Counted from the first letter of the stretch, positions 49,301 through 57,912 are shown. The stretch: 64,000 bases of DNA from Pseudomonas gozinkensis (GCF_014863585.1 NZ_CP062253.1:496001-560000); one strand, 5' to 3'. A program made the numbers and translations. Notes: a model not told the origin generated them from the sequence alone.

Positions 49301-50313
49301 GCACGGCTGTAACGCGGGTGCAGGGCCGACAGCTTGATCGAGATGCCTGGGCCTTCATAAATCCCACGGCCGTGGGACGCTTTGCCGATCGAGTGAATGG
49401 CTTGTTCGTACGAGGCCAGGTACTTCTGGGCGTCGTGTTCGGTCAGCGCCGCTTCACCCAGCATGTCGTAGGAATAACGGAAGCCCTTGGCTTCGAACTT
49501 GCTCGCATTGGCCAGGGCTTCGGCGATGGTTTCGCCGGTCACGAATTGCTCGCCCATCAAGCGCATGGCCATGTCGACGCCCTTGCGGATCATCGGCTCG
49601 CCGCTCTTGCCGATGATGCGACTCAGGGACGAGGTCAGGCCGGCTTCGTTGTGGGTCGACACCAGTTTGCCGGTCAGCAGCAAACCCCAGGTCGCTGCGT
49701 TGACGAACAGCGACGGGCTGTTGCCCAGGTGTGGCTGCCAGTTGCCGGTGCTGATCTTGTCGCGGATCAGCGCATCGCGAGTGCCTTTGTCCGGGATACG
49801 CAGCAGCGCTTCGGCCAGGCACATCAGCGCCACGCCTTCCTGGGACGACAGGGAAAATTCCTGCAGCAGGCCCTGAACAATGCCTGCACGACCGCCGGCA
49901 CTCTTCTGGTTACGCAGTTTTTCCGCGATGGTTGCGGCGAGTTTGTTGGTGGCTTCGGCCATCGGCGCCGGCAGGCGAGCCTGCTCGATCAGCATCGGCA
50001 CCACTTCCGGCTCAGGGCGACGGTAAGCAGCGGTGATCGAGGCGCGCAGAACCGATTGCGGCAGGATGCTTTCGGCGAATTCGAGGAAGCATTGGTGAGC
50101 GTGATCGGTGTGGACTTCGCCCGCGTCGTCGGCGTCCTTTGCGGCCAAACCGTTCAGCTCGGTCAGGGTTGCACCACCCTCGAGTTTTTCCAGGTAATTG
50201 AAAATTGCCTGCTTGATCAGCCAGTGCGGTGTGCGATCAATCGAGGTTGCGGCGGCTTTCAGGCGCTCGCGGGTCGGGTCGTCAAGTTTGACCCCAAGGG
50301 TGGTGGTAGCCAT
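46360..50313 (-). CDS. putA: Trifunctional proline utilisation protein PutA
   Basis: A 1,317-residue protein. Residues 1-50 are a ribbon-helix-helix DNA-binding domain (TTTLGVKLDDPTRERLKAAA), residues about 240-570 the FAD proline dehydrogenase barrel (IKLSALHPRYS, RLVKGAYWDSEIK), residues about 630-1100 the pyrroline-5-carboxylate dehydrogenase (ISPWNFPLAIF, ETGGQNAMIVD, the catalytic Cys in GQRCSALR), then a C-terminal fold-alike domain. It turns proline into glutamate at the membrane and represses put genes when proline is absent. The ATG at 50313 has GAGGA upstream. putP is divergent. Confidence 0.97.
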   Translation of the reverse strand: MATTTLGVKLDDPTRERLKAAATSIDRTPHWLIKQAIFNYLEKLEGGATLTELNGLAAKDADDAGEVHTDHAHQCFLEFAESILPQSVLRASITAAYRRPEPEVVPMLIEQARLPAPMAEATNKLAATIAEKLRNQKSAGGRAGIVQGLLQEFSLSSQEGVALMCLAEALLRIPDKGTRDALIRDKISTGNWQPHLGNSPSLFVNAATWGLLLTGKLVSTHNEAGLTSSLSRIIGKSGEPMIRKGVDMAMRLMGEQFVTGETIAEALANASKFEAKGFRYSYDMLGEAALTEHDAQKYLASYEQAIHSIGKASHGRGIYEGPGISIKLSALHPRYSRAQYERVMDELYPRLLSLTLLAKQYDIGLNIDAEEADRLELSLDLLERLCFEPQLTGWNGIGFVIQAYQKRCPYVIDYVIDLARRSRHRLMIRLVKGAYWDSEIKRAQVEGLEGYPVYTRKVYTDVSYIACARKLLSVPEVIYPQFATHNAHTLSAIYHIAGQNYYPGQYEFQCLHGMGEPLYEQVVGKVSEGKLNRPCRVYAPVGTHETLLAYLVRRLLENGANTSFVNRIADQSISIQELVADPVAQIEQMATVEGGFGLPHPRIPLPRDLYGSERANSSGIDMANEHRLASLSCALLATAHNNWKAAPMLGCASSNEAPAPVLNPSDLRDVVGHVQEATVEDVDNAIQCALNAAPIWQATPPAERAAILERAADLMEGEIQPLMGLLAREAGKTFANAIAEVREAVDFLRYYAVQARNDFSNDAHRPLGPVVCISPWNFPLAIFSGQVAAALAAGNPVLAKPAEQTPLVAAQAVRLLLEAGIPEGVLQLLPGRGETVGAGLVGDERVKGVMFTGSTEVARLLQRNIAGRLDNQGRPIPLIAETGGQNAMIVDSSALTEQVVIDVVSSAFDSAGQRCSALRVLCLQEDSADRVIEMLKGAMAESRLGNPERLSVDIGPVIDAEAKAGIEKHIQGMRDKGRNVYQVAIADTEEVKRGTFVMPTLIELESFDELQREIFGPVLHVVRYKRKEIDQLIAQINASGYGLTLGVHTRIDETIAKVIDNVNAGNVYVNRNIVGAVVGVQPFGGEGLSGTGPKAGGPLYLYRLLSTRPTDAIEQSFARGDAAVAPDVRLRDAMSKPLTALKAWADSNKFADLSTLCVQYAAQSQSGITRVLAGPTGEKNSYAILPREHVLCLADIEGDLLTQLAAVLAVGGSAVWPESDTSKALFARLPKEIQARIKLVSDWNKDDVVFDAVLHHGHSDQLRAVCQQIAKRAGAIVGVQGLSQGETNIALERLVIERALSVNTAAAGGNASLMTIG

Positions 50314-50385
50314 ATTTTTATCCTCATAGGTGCCGCAGTTGCGCGACAACAGCTGGCGGCAAGATTAGCCGCGAGCCGAAAGAGG

Positions 50386-50730
50386 TGCAACCGGGTGCAA
50401 CCCTTTTTTTGTCGGAATAATCGGCAACTCGTCAGGAAATAATTTCTGGTACGAAAGTGCTGCTCCTGCTTGGTGCTTTTGCTTCTAGAAAAGCGCTGTG
50501 ACTGCGTTAAAAGGGAGCAAAAAGCCACTTCCGTAGGATAAATCCGACTGGGTGCAACTAATTCTCAAGAAACTGGTTGCACCTGTTTTGCTTTGTTGCA
50601 TAGGATTCGCGCCCAAGGTGCAACCGGGGAAACCCGGCGCACCGGCCAATGGCTTTCCTGGGGAAACATTGGTCATAAATGCGCGGCCGTGCGAATCGTC
50701 TGTCAGACGTCAGTCTGCAAACGGTGCAAC
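50386..50730. promoter_or_regulatory. PutA operator cluster, seven GTTGCA hexamers
   Basis: The putA-putP gap (50314-50770, 457 bases, no gene) carries seven copies of GTTGCA or its inverse TGCAAC, at 50386, 50396, 50553, 50576, 50595, 50619 and 50725. GTTGCA is the hexamer bound by the E. coli PutA ribbon-helix-helix domain. Chance would give far fewer in this length. The sites should let PutA repress both divergent genes and loop the DNA. Confidence 0.82.
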
Positions 50731-50770
50731 CGCCGCCGCTACATAAAAACAAAGCCAGGGCACGTACGTA

Positions 50771-52255
50771 ATGAGCGCAAGCAATCCAACCCTGATCACG
50801 TTCGTGATCTACATCGCAGCAATGGTGCTGATCGGCTTCATGGCCTATCGCTCCACCAACAACCTTTCTGACTATATTCTCGGTGGCCGCAGCCTGGGCA
50901 GCGTAGTGACGGCATTGTCCGCCGGCGCTTCCGACATGAGCGGCTGGTTGCTGATGGGCCTGCCGGGCGCCATCTACATGTCCGGCCTGTCCGAAAGCTG
51001 GATCGCCATCGGCCTGATCGTCGGTGCCTACCTGAACTGGCTGTTCGTCGCCGGCCGTCTGCGTGTTCAGACCGAGCACAACGGCGATGCACTGACCCTG
51101 CCGGACTACTTCTCCAGCCGTTTCGAAGACAAGAGCGGTCTGCTGCGGATCATTTCGGCAGTCGTGATTCTGGTGTTCTTCACTATCTACTGCGCTTCCG
51201 GCATCGTGGCCGGCGCCCGTCTGTTTGAAAGCACCTTCGGCATGTCCTACGAGACCGCGCTGTGGGCCGGTGCTGCGGCAACGATTGCCTACACCTTCGT
51301 CGGCGGTTTCCTCGCGGTGAGCTGGACCGATACCGTACAGGCCACCCTGATGATCTTCGCGCTGATCCTGACGCCGATCATCGTGCTGCTGGCCACCGGC
51401 GGTGTGGACACCACGTTCCTGGCCATCGAAGCACAGGACCCGAGCAACTTCGACATGCTCAAGGGCACCACTTTCATCGGCATCATCTCGCTGATGGGCT
51501 GGGGTCTGGGCTACTTTGGCCAGCCGCACATCCTGGCGCGTTTCATGGCGGCGGATTCGGTGAAGTCGATCGCCAAGGCCCGTCGTATCTCCATGACCTG
51601 GATGATCCTGTGCCTGGGCGGCACCGTGGCGGTGGGTTTCTTCGGTATCGCTTACTTCTCGGCGCACCCGGAAGTAGCAGGTCCTGTCACCGAAAACCAC
51701 GAGCGCGTGTTCATCGAACTGGCGAAAATCCTGTTCAACCCATGGGTTGCAGGCGTTCTGTTGTCGGCAATTCTCGCGGCGGTAATGAGCACCCTGAGCT
51801 GCCAGTTGCTGGTGTGCTCGAGCGCCTTGACCGAAGACTTCTACAAGGCTTTCCTGCGCAAAAACGCTTCCCAGGTTGAGCTGGTATGGGTTGGTCGCGC
51901 CATGGTGCTGGTGGTTGCACTGATCGCTATCGCGATGGCCGCCAACCCGGACAACCGCGTACTGGGTCTGGTGTCCTACGCCTGGGCCGGTTTCGGTGCA
52001 GCCTTCGGTCCGGTGGTGCTGATCTCGGTGATCTGGAAGAAAATGACCCGTGACGGCGCACTGGCCGGCATCCTGGTCGGCGCGATCACCGTGATCGTCT
52101 GGAAGCACTTCGAGCTGCTGGGTCTGTACGAAATCATCCCGGGCTTCATCTTCGCCAGCCTGGCGATCTACTTCGTCAGCCTGATGGGCCAGCCGAGCGC
52201 CGGCATGGTTCAGCGCTTTGAAGCGGCCGAGAAGGATTTCCATCTGAACAAGTGA
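50771..52255 (+). CDS. putP: Sodium/proline symporter
   Basis: A 494-residue sodium:solute symporter (SSS family) with about 13 helices. Conserved parts are LSAGASDMSGWLLMGLPGAIY in helix 2, GALLG-like loops, GWGLGYFGQPHILARFMA, and LSAILAAVMSTLSCQLLVCSSALTEDFY near residue 340, which matches the sodium-site signature. It imports proline with sodium across the inner membrane. It is divergent from putA and shares its operator region. A strong terminator follows. Confidence 0.97.
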   Translation: MSASNPTLITFVIYIAAMVLIGFMAYRSTNNLSDYILGGRSLGSVVTALSAGASDMSGWLLMGLPGAIYMSGLSESWIAIGLIVGAYLNWLFVAGRLRVQTEHNGDALTLPDYFSSRFEDKSGLLRIISAVVILVFFTIYCASGIVAGARLFESTFGMSYETALWAGAAATIAYTFVGGFLAVSWTDTVQATLMIFALILTPIIVLLATGGVDTTFLAIEAQDPSNFDMLKGTTFIGIISLMGWGLGYFGQPHILARFMAADSVKSIAKARRISMTWMILCLGGTVAVGFFGIAYFSAHPEVAGPVTENHERVFIELAKILFNPWVAGVLLSAILAAVMSTLSCQLLVCSSALTEDFYKAFLRKNASQVELVWVGRAMVLVVALIAIAMAANPDNRVLGLVSYAWAGFGAAFGPVVLISVIWKKMTRDGALAGILVGAITVIVWKHFELLGLYEIIPGFIFASLAIYFVSLMGQPSAGMVQRFEAAEKDFHLNK

Positions 52256-52280
52256 TGGAGATGAGCTGAGGCTCACAAGA

Positions 52281-52318
52281 AAACGGCCCGCTTCCTGTAG
52301 GAAGCGGGCCGTTTTTTA
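52281..52318 (+). terminator. Rho-independent terminator after putP
   Basis: A 12-bp near-perfect stem (CGGCCCGCTTCC / GGAAGCGGGCCG) with loop TGTA is followed by TTTTTT, 28 bases past the putP stop. Confidence 0.95.
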
Positions 52319-52352
52319 TTGCCTGTGATTTCTGATTAGCGCTGGCGATCCC

Positions 52353-52443
52353 TGTGGGAGCTGGCTTGCCAGCGATGAGGGCGACACATCCAGCACTTAG
52401 AGTGACTGACAAATCGCCATCGCTGGCAAGCCAGCTCCCACAC
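52353..52443. repeat. REP pair, family B
   Basis: TGTGGGAGCTGGCTTGCCAG and the inverse CTGGCAAGCCAGCTCCCACA stand about 50 bases apart in the 352-base putP-vgrG gap. The rest of that gap (52444-52607) is the vgrG upstream region; no sigma-54 box was found in it. Confidence 0.88.
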
Positions 52444-52607
52444 GAGGCTGCGATATTTCTGACGGAAGTGTCTGTAGTTGGATGCGTTGATTGTTGAAGG
52501 CCAAATCGAAGTTTTGAGTAGGGAAAATCTGATTTTTCAGTCACCCAGCCTGCACCCCTTGCCCCTCATGCAGAATCGCCCGCCCTCAATCTGCAGAGAG
52601 ACATCGG

Positions 52608-54623
52608 ATGTTCGCGCCTGCCAATCAACCGCGTTTCACGTTGACCGTCGAAGGCGCCCAGTTTGACCTCAAAGTCCTTGAGTTCACGGGCAAGGAAGCC
52701 ATCAGCCAACCCTATCGATTCGAGGTGGAGTTGGTCAGTGAGCGGCCGGATCTGGATCTGGAAAGCCTGCTGCATTGTCAGGCGTTTCTGAGTTTTGATG
52801 CCCAAGGTAACGGTGTTCACGGGCAGATTTATCAGATTGGTCAGTGGGATTCCGGAAAACGTCTGACCCGCTACCACTTGAGCCTTGTTCCACGTCTGAT
52901 GTATCTCGGTCATCGGATCAATCAACGGATTTTCCAGCATCAGACGGTTCCGCAGATTGTCGCGCAGATCCTCAAAGATCATGCAATCCTGCGCGACGCC
53001 TTCGAGTTCCGACTGGGAAGTGACTACCCCGCGCGCGAATATTGCGTGCAGTACGCCGAGAGTGATTTGGCGTTTATCCAGCGCCTTTGTGCTGAGGTGG
53101 GCATTCATTTCCACTTTCAACACAGTTCCAGCGGACATTTTCTGGTATTCGGCGATGACCAGACCGTGTTTCCACGACTGGCCGAGCCCGTCTTGTATTT
53201 GCCCGGCAGCGGCATGATCGGGACAGCGTCGGCGATCCAGCGCTTCAACGTTCGCCTGGAAACGCGGACCAGTGTTGTCACTCGGCGCGACTACAACTTC
53301 GAGAAACCGCTGCTGCACATGCAAAGCGGCATCGACAGTGAACAGCGCCCGGTGCTGGAGGACTATCACTTTCCCGGCCAGTTCAGTGATCGCGAGAGCG
53401 GCAGGCAACTGGCTCAGCGCGCACTTGAGCGGCATGTCGCCGATTATCGGCAGGTCGAGGGACGCAGCGATGCATCCGCACTGGCCTGCGGACACTTCCT
53501 GCAACTGGCCGAGCACCCACGCCAGGATTGGAATGACCTCTGGTTGCTGACAGCCATCGAGCACTATGGCCGACAGCCGCAAGTGCTGGAGGAATCGGTG
53601 ACCAGTGATGGGGAGGATGCCCAAGGTTACCGTAATGCCTTTCTTGCAACACCGTGGGATGTGTTTTTCCGTCCAGCTCTTGGGCCAGACAAACCACGAA
53701 TGCTTGGCTATCAACCGGCCGTGGTCACCGGCCCGAAAGACAGTGAAATCCATTGCGACGAGTACGGTCGGGTCAAGGTGCAACTGGCCTGGGATCGCGA
53801 CGGCGAACTCAACGAGCATTCCAGCTGCTGGCTGCGGGTCGCCAGCGGCTGGGCCCATGACCGTTATGGGAGCGTGCTGATTCCGCGGGTCGGCATGGAA
53901 GTGCTGGTGGGGTTCATCGATTCCGATGCCGACAAACCGCTGGTCATGGGTTGCCTGCCGAACGCCGCCACGCCGGTGCCGCTGGATCTGCCGGCCGACA
54001 AGACCCGCAGTATTTTCCGCAGCCAGAGTAGTCCCGGCGGCGGGGGCTACAACGAATTGCGCATCGAAGATCGCAAAGGCGCCGAGGAAATCTACCTGCG
54101 CGCCCAGCGAAACTGGACGCAGCATGTGCTGAATGATCAGCAGGTGCAGGTGGATAACCAGCGCAGCGTTGTCGTGACCGGTCTCGCTAAACATGAACTG
54201 AAAGCGGATGAGCAGCGCATCACCCATGGCCAGCGCCAGACCGAAGTGAAGCAGGATGATCACCTCACGGTGACCGGCGACCGACACATCCGCGTGAGCA
54301 ATCAGGCGATCAACGCCAGCGCTCAATTCCACGTCAGCGCCGGGCAGCAAGTGGTGATCGACGGCGGGGCGAGCGCGACGATTCAGGCGGGCGGGCAGTG
54401 GATAAACATCGGCCCGGGCGGGATCTTCAGCAGCGTGCCGATTGTGGTGGGTGGCGCGCCGATGGCGGCGATGAGTGCGGCGCCGACAGTGCCGGGGTTG
54501 CCGGAGAAACTGATGGCGGCACCGGCAGCGATTTTGACTGCCGCGCAAATCATGAGCCTTAAAGGTGATGCGCCGTTCTGCGAAGAATGCGAGCGCTGCA
54601 AGGATGGTGTTTGTGCAGCCTGA
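52608..54623 (+). CDS. vgrG: Type VI secretion system spike protein VgrG
   Basis: A 671-residue VgrG. The N-terminal gp27-like part has FTLTVEGAQFDLKVLEFTGK, the middle gp5-like OB fold has VTGPKDSEIHCDEYGRVKVQ and SSCWLRVASGWAHDRYG, and a C-terminal beta-helix needle follows (repeats around residues 490-590). The tail ends FCEECERCKDGVCAA, four cysteines that may bind a cofactor or hold a partner; this ending is shared by VgrGs encoded with DUF4123 adaptors. There is no toxin extension. VgrG forms the tip of the T6SS needle. No other T6SS structural gene lies in the window. Confidence 0.94.
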   Translation: MFAPANQPRFTLTVEGAQFDLKVLEFTGKEAISQPYRFEVELVSERPDLDLESLLHCQAFLSFDAQGNGVHGQIYQIGQWDSGKRLTRYHLSLVPRLMYLGHRINQRIFQHQTVPQIVAQILKDHAILRDAFEFRLGSDYPAREYCVQYAESDLAFIQRLCAEVGIHFHFQHSSSGHFLVFGDDQTVFPRLAEPVLYLPGSGMIGTASAIQRFNVRLETRTSVVTRRDYNFEKPLLHMQSGIDSEQRPVLEDYHFPGQFSDRESGRQLAQRALERHVADYRQVEGRSDASALACGHFLQLAEHPRQDWNDLWLLTAIEHYGRQPQVLEESVTSDGEDAQGYRNAFLATPWDVFFRPALGPDKPRMLGYQPAVVTGPKDSEIHCDEYGRVKVQLAWDRDGELNEHSSCWLRVASGWAHDRYGSVLIPRVGMEVLVGFIDSDADKPLVMGCLPNAATPVPLDLPADKTRSIFRSQSSPGGGGYNELRIEDRKGAEEIYLRAQRNWTQHVLNDQQVQVDNQRSVVVTGLAKHELKADEQRITHGQRQTEVKQDDHLTVTGDRHIRVSNQAINASAQFHVSAGQQVVIDGGASATIQAGGQWINIGPGGIFSSVPIVVGGAPMAAMSAAPTVPGLPEKLMAAPAAILTAAQIMSLKGDAPFCEECERCKDGVCAA

Positions 54624-55320
54624 TCAATGGTTGAAGGATGAGCCGCTCAAACCGTCGGAGCAGTTGTTCGCGATTTTCAGTAGCTCCAGTGCGGCAGAGC
54701 CACTGAAGGCCTGGCCGCTGAAAGCGCAGATGCCGAAACCGGTCTGGGCGGAAACGATCTATGCGGAGTGGGATGCGGTGATGCCCTACGTGGGAATCGT
54801 CGACGCGGGCAGTGAGTTTCTGGATTGGGTGGCGACCACGGAGTCTCGGGACTGGGGCTGGCTGGCGGTGTCCTCGGCGGGGCTTGATACAGTGGTCGAG
54901 CACTTTCGCAGTTTGACCCAGGTGCTGATGCCGGACGGGAAAGCGGTGTTCTTCCGGTTCTGGGATGGGCGGTTTTTTTTGCCGATCCTTGAGTCGTCCG
55001 AGGTGGATGCCGGGCAATTGCTGCCGGTTCTCTCGCGAGTATTGATCAATGGTCAGCCAGTCGAGATCGGGGGCAGGGCGCGGGTCTCGGGGCGGGAGTA
55101 TCCTTGGTGGTCGGTGCCGGAAAAGCTGCTGGCGCAATTTGGCGGTGATGCCCGGATCAACAATGCCTTGCAGTGGTTGAGCGAGGAGCAGCCGGCGTTG
55201 TTCGAGGCATTTCCCGCCGATGTTTTGCGCTGCAAGGTTGTCAGGTTTTTTGCGGTTTCGGCGTCGGACGAATCGTCGGCTTCGGCATTACTGGACTACT
55301 TGCGGGACGAATCAGAGTGA
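54604..55320 (+). CDS. DUF4123 T6SS effector adaptor (Tap/TEC)
   Basis: A 238-residue DUF4123 protein. The body WAETIYAEWDAVMPYVGIVD, GWLAVSSAGLDTVVEHFRSL and VFFRFWDGRFFLPILESS follows the family pattern for adaptors that load an effector on VgrG. The start at 54604 overlaps vgrG by 20 bases, so the two are coupled. In the usual order an effector and its immunity gene come next; here none is found. Confidence 0.85.
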   Translation: MVFVQPDQWLKDEPLKPSEQLFAIFSSSSAAEPLKAWPLKAQMPKPVWAETIYAEWDAVMPYVGIVDAGSEFLDWVATTESRDWGWLAVSSAGLDTVVEHFRSLTQVLMPDGKAVFFRFWDGRFFLPILESSEVDAGQLLPVLSRVLINGQPVEIGGRARVSGREYPWWSVPEKLLAQFGGDARINNALQWLSEEQPALFEAFPADVLRCKVVRFFAVSASDESSASALLDYLRDESE

Positions 55321-55651
55321 AATTTCCGGGCGAAGGCTTCGGACGTTTCCTGCGAGTTGCGGCGGTTTGCGTGAACTGGTGGGCGCGGTGGTGCGGGGAT
55401 AGTCTTTGGTTGTCTCCGCAAGTGTGGAGGCAGGGCGTAGGAGCCCTGATTTCAGAGCAGTGCATAAGCGTCGTTGCCCGATTTGCGGCAGTCTTCGCTC
55501 GACCGTAAGATCCTTTGCGGCGGTTATGCGCGGGCACGCTTCGGCGTGGCTGAGTGCTCTGGTCTCAGTCCTCCTACCCCGCGCATGGCTGCCACCCAAT
55601 CCTGTAGGAGGGAAACGGTGTGCGCCTCTTTCACTACCAGAGGATTAAACA
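55321..55651 (+). ncRNA. Structured leader candidate upstream of a small gene
   Basis: This 331-base gap holds no protein gene I trust. Its right 220 bases can fold into several hairpins: CAGGGC-gtagga-GCCCTG at 55431-55448, CACGC-ttcg-GCGTG at 55535-55548, CCTCCTAC (55570-55577) with GTAGGAGG (55604-55611), and CCTCT (55625-55629) with AGAGG (55639-55643), which is the ribosome site of the next gene. CTCCTAC can also pair with GTAGGAG at 55437-55443, so two exclusive folds exist. Whether it is a cis-regulator or a separate RNA is not known. Confidence 0.45.
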
Positions 55652-55972
55652 ATGAGCACGCTTCATCCAGATCCACCCTACGAACCCTTCATCCCTCACC
55701 CCAACAACCGCCTCATGGCGCTGACCAGCAACTGCAACGACATGCCCACCCTGTTCATCGACACCCACGCCCCGCTCGACATCCTGATGGACGCCGCCAA
55801 CTACCGCATCCGCGCGGTCATCCAGGTCCTGGAAAACATGTGCATGCGCGGCTCGGTCGAGTGCGACTCGGTCATCCTCAGCGACTTCGCCCAGCTCTGC
55901 GTGATACCGCTGCGTGACGGCTGTGATGTCTTGGATGTGATTGGCAAACGCCTACACGCCATACCGTCCTGA
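55652..55972 (+). CDS. Small DUF3077/DUF6124-like protein
   Basis: A 106-residue protein beginning MSTLHPDPPYEPF, the PDPP start seen in small Pseudomonas-specific proteins of the DUF3077/DUF6124 kind, followed by a helical part (APLDILMDAANYRIRAVIQV) with several cysteines. No signal peptide or membrane helix. AGAGGA lies seven bases before the ATG and can be closed in a hairpin. Function is unknown; the name is by pattern only. Confidence 0.6.
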   Translation: MSTLHPDPPYEPFIPHPNNRLMALTSNCNDMPTLFIDTHAPLDILMDAANYRIRAVIQVLENMCMRGSVECDSVILSDFAQLCVIPLRDGCDVLDVIGKRLHAIPS

Positions 55973-55975
55973 CTC

Positions 55976-56104
55976 GATCGTTCCCACGCTCTGCGTGGCT
56001 CCAGGGACGCTCTGCGTTCCAGGCATCCACCGCAATTGTGGCTGATACCCCATGCGACGCGGAGCGTCACGGGCTGCATTCCCACGCAGAGCGTGGGAAC
56101 GATC
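55976..56104. repeat. Palindromic repeat, family A (degenerate left arm)
   Basis: GATCGTTCCCACGCTCTGCG on the left and GCAGAGCGTGGGAACGATC on the right, with an inner pair GGGACGCTCTGCG / GACGCGGAGCGTC. The inner spacer is about 20 bases longer than in the other three copies. Confidence 0.85.
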
Positions 56105-56191
56105 ATCAGTGCGGCGGGACGCCACTCAGCTGCGAGCCCCTGACTTGCCGCCCGGTAAAAGGTAAACTTCACGGCCCTCGCAGGAGCAGCC

Positions 56192-57031
56192 ATGAATTAT
56201 CGTCACGCCTTCCATGCCGGCAATCACGCCGATGTGTTCAAACACCTGACCTTGACCCGCCTCATCGCCCTGATGTCGCGCAAGGAGCAGCCGTTTGCCT
56301 ATCTCGACAGCCACGCCGGCATCGGTCTGTATGACTTGCAGGGCGATCAGGCCAACCGTACCGGCGAGTACCTGGAAGGCATCGCGCGGTTGTGGGATCA
56401 GCCGGATCTGCCGGCGCTGACCGCTGACTACATGAAAGTGCTGCACGAGATGAACCCGGATGGCCAGTTGCGCTATTACCCGGGTTCGCCGGAGCTGGCG
56501 CGGCGTCTGACCCGGCCGCAGGATCGGGTGATGCTCAACGAGAAGCACCCCGAAGACGGCGTCTTGCTCAAAGACAACATGGCCGGCGATCGTCGGGTCA
56601 AAGTGCATCTGGGCGAGGGCTGGCATGTCGCCCGCGCGATGTTGCCGGTGCAGGAGAAGCGCGCGGTGATGCTGATTGATCCGCCGTTCGAGCAGCTTGA
56701 TGAAATGCAGCGTTGTGCGGCGTCAATGAAAGAGGCCATTGGCCGGATGCGCCAGACCGTGGCAGCGATCTGGTATCCGGTGAAGGATCAGCGCGCGCTG
56801 CGTCGTTTCTATCAGGATCTGGCCGGCACCGGTGCGCCGAAGTTGCTGCGGGTCGAGCTGTTGGTGCATCCGCTGGACACGCCGAACAGCCTGAACGGTT
56901 CTGGCCTGGCGATTGCCAATCCGCCGTGGGGGCTGGAGGAAGAATTGCGTGAGCTGCTGCCGTGGCTGTCCAAGAAGCTTGGGCAGACCCAGGGTGGATG
57001 GCAGATGGATTGGTTGATCGCCGAGAGCTGA
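56192..57031 (+). CDS. rlmJ: 23S rRNA (adenine2030-N6)-methyltransferase
   Basis: A 279-residue RlmJ. It has MNYRHAFHAGNHADVFKHL at the start, AYLDSHAGIGLYDL as the SAM-binding motif and the catalytic LIDPPFEQLDEM (DPPF/Y motif IV of N6-adenine methyltransferases). It methylates A2030 of 23S rRNA. Length is normal. REP composites lie on both sides. Confidence 0.95.
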   Translation: MNYRHAFHAGNHADVFKHLTLTRLIALMSRKEQPFAYLDSHAGIGLYDLQGDQANRTGEYLEGIARLWDQPDLPALTADYMKVLHEMNPDGQLRYYPGSPELARRLTRPQDRVMLNEKHPEDGVLLKDNMAGDRRVKVHLGEGWHVARAMLPVQEKRAVMLIDPPFEQLDEMQRCAASMKEAIGRMRQTVAAIWYPVKDQRALRRFYQDLAGTGAPKLLRVELLVHPLDTPNSLNGSGLAIANPPWGLEEELRELLPWLSKKLGQTQGGWQMDWLIAES

Positions 57032-57046
57032 TCTCTATTGATCGCC

Positions 57047-57153
57047 GATCGTTCCCACGCTCCGCGTGGGAATGCAGTCCGGGACGCTCCGCGTCCCAAC
57101 AGCGGACGCAGAGCGTCCATTGAGGCATTCCCACGCAGAGCGTGGGAACGATC
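57047..57153. repeat. Palindromic repeat, family A
   Basis: GATCGTTCCCACGCTCCGCG ... AGAGCGTGGGAACGATC with the inner pair GGGACGCTCCGCGTCCC / GGACGCAGAGCGTCC. It fills the convergent gap between rlmJ and msrA almost completely. Confidence 0.88.
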
Positions 57154-57164
57154 GGCCGAGGTGG

Positions 57165-57830
57165 TCAGTTACCCGCCAGGCTCGGTGGCATGCAAACGCC
57201 AGTGCCGCCAATCCCGCAGTAACCTTCCGGATTTTTCGCCAGATACTGCTGGTGATAGGTCTCGGCGAAGTAAACCGTCGGGGCCTGTTCAATCTCGGTG
57301 CTGATTTCACCCAGACCTGCCTTCGACAGCTCAGCCTGATAAACGGCTTTGCTCTTCAGCGCCGCATCCAGTTGCTCCGGATGGGTCGCGTAGATCACCG
57401 AACGGTACTGAGTGCCAATGTCATTGCCCTGGCGCATGCCCTGCGTCGGGTTGTGCAGTTCCCAGAACATCGCCAGCAGCTCTTCGTAGCTGACCTTGGC
57501 CTTGTCATACACCACCAGAACCACTTCAGCGTGGCCGGTCAGGCCCGAGCAGACTTCTTCGTAGGTCGGGTTCGGCGTGTAACCGCCGGCGTAACCGACC
57601 ACGGTGCTGACCACGCCTTCACGCTGCCAGAAGCGCCGCTCGGCACCCCAGAAGCAGCCCAGACCGAAGATCGCGAAGTCGACGTCTTCGAAAAACGGGC
57701 CGAGCAGCGGTGTGTCTTCGAACACGAAGTGCTTTTCAGGCAGGGTCATTGCGGTTTCGCGGCCAGGCAGAGCTTGTTCTTTAGTCGGTAGCACGTTCTT
57801 GTTCACCAGAATTTCCGAGCGCAGAACCAT
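57165..57830 (-). CDS. msrA: Peptide methionine (S)-S-oxide reductase MsrA
   Basis: A 221-residue MsrA with the active-site motif [14 protein letters not shown] near residue 57 and two resolving-cysteine candidates near the C-terminus ([14 protein letters not shown]). It repairs methionine sulfoxide in proteins using thioredoxin. The ATG at 57830 has AGAGGA seven bases upstream. The gene lies next to dipA and aceF as in other pseudomonads. Confidence 0.96.
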   Translation of the reverse strand: MVLRSEILVNKNVLPTKEQALPGRETAMTLPEKHFVFEDTPLLGPFFEDVDFAIFGLGCFWGAERRFWQREGVVSTVVGYAGGYTPNPTYEEVCSGLTGHAEVVLVVYDKAKVSYEELLAMFWELHNPTQGMRQGNDIGTQYRSVIYATHPEQLDAALKSKAVYQAELSKAGLGEISTEIEQAPTVYFAETYHQQYLAKNPEGYCGIGGTGVCMPPSLAGN

Positions 57831-57912
57831 GATCGTTCCTCTCAGTCAGGATGGGATGTCTATAAGCTGACCACCAGTGTGCCCAATGATGCCCGATTTC
57901 GCACTATTCAAA

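Noticed and set aside
52444..52607. A sigma-54 promoter before vgrG (TGCACCCCTTGC)
   Set aside because: The spacing between the GG-like and GC elements is wrong and the first element lacks GG.
39558..57153. A CRISPR array from the recurring GATCGTTCCCACGC motif
   Set aside because: Copies are far apart, inverted within each element and lie between unrelated genes. There are no spacers of even length and no cas genes.
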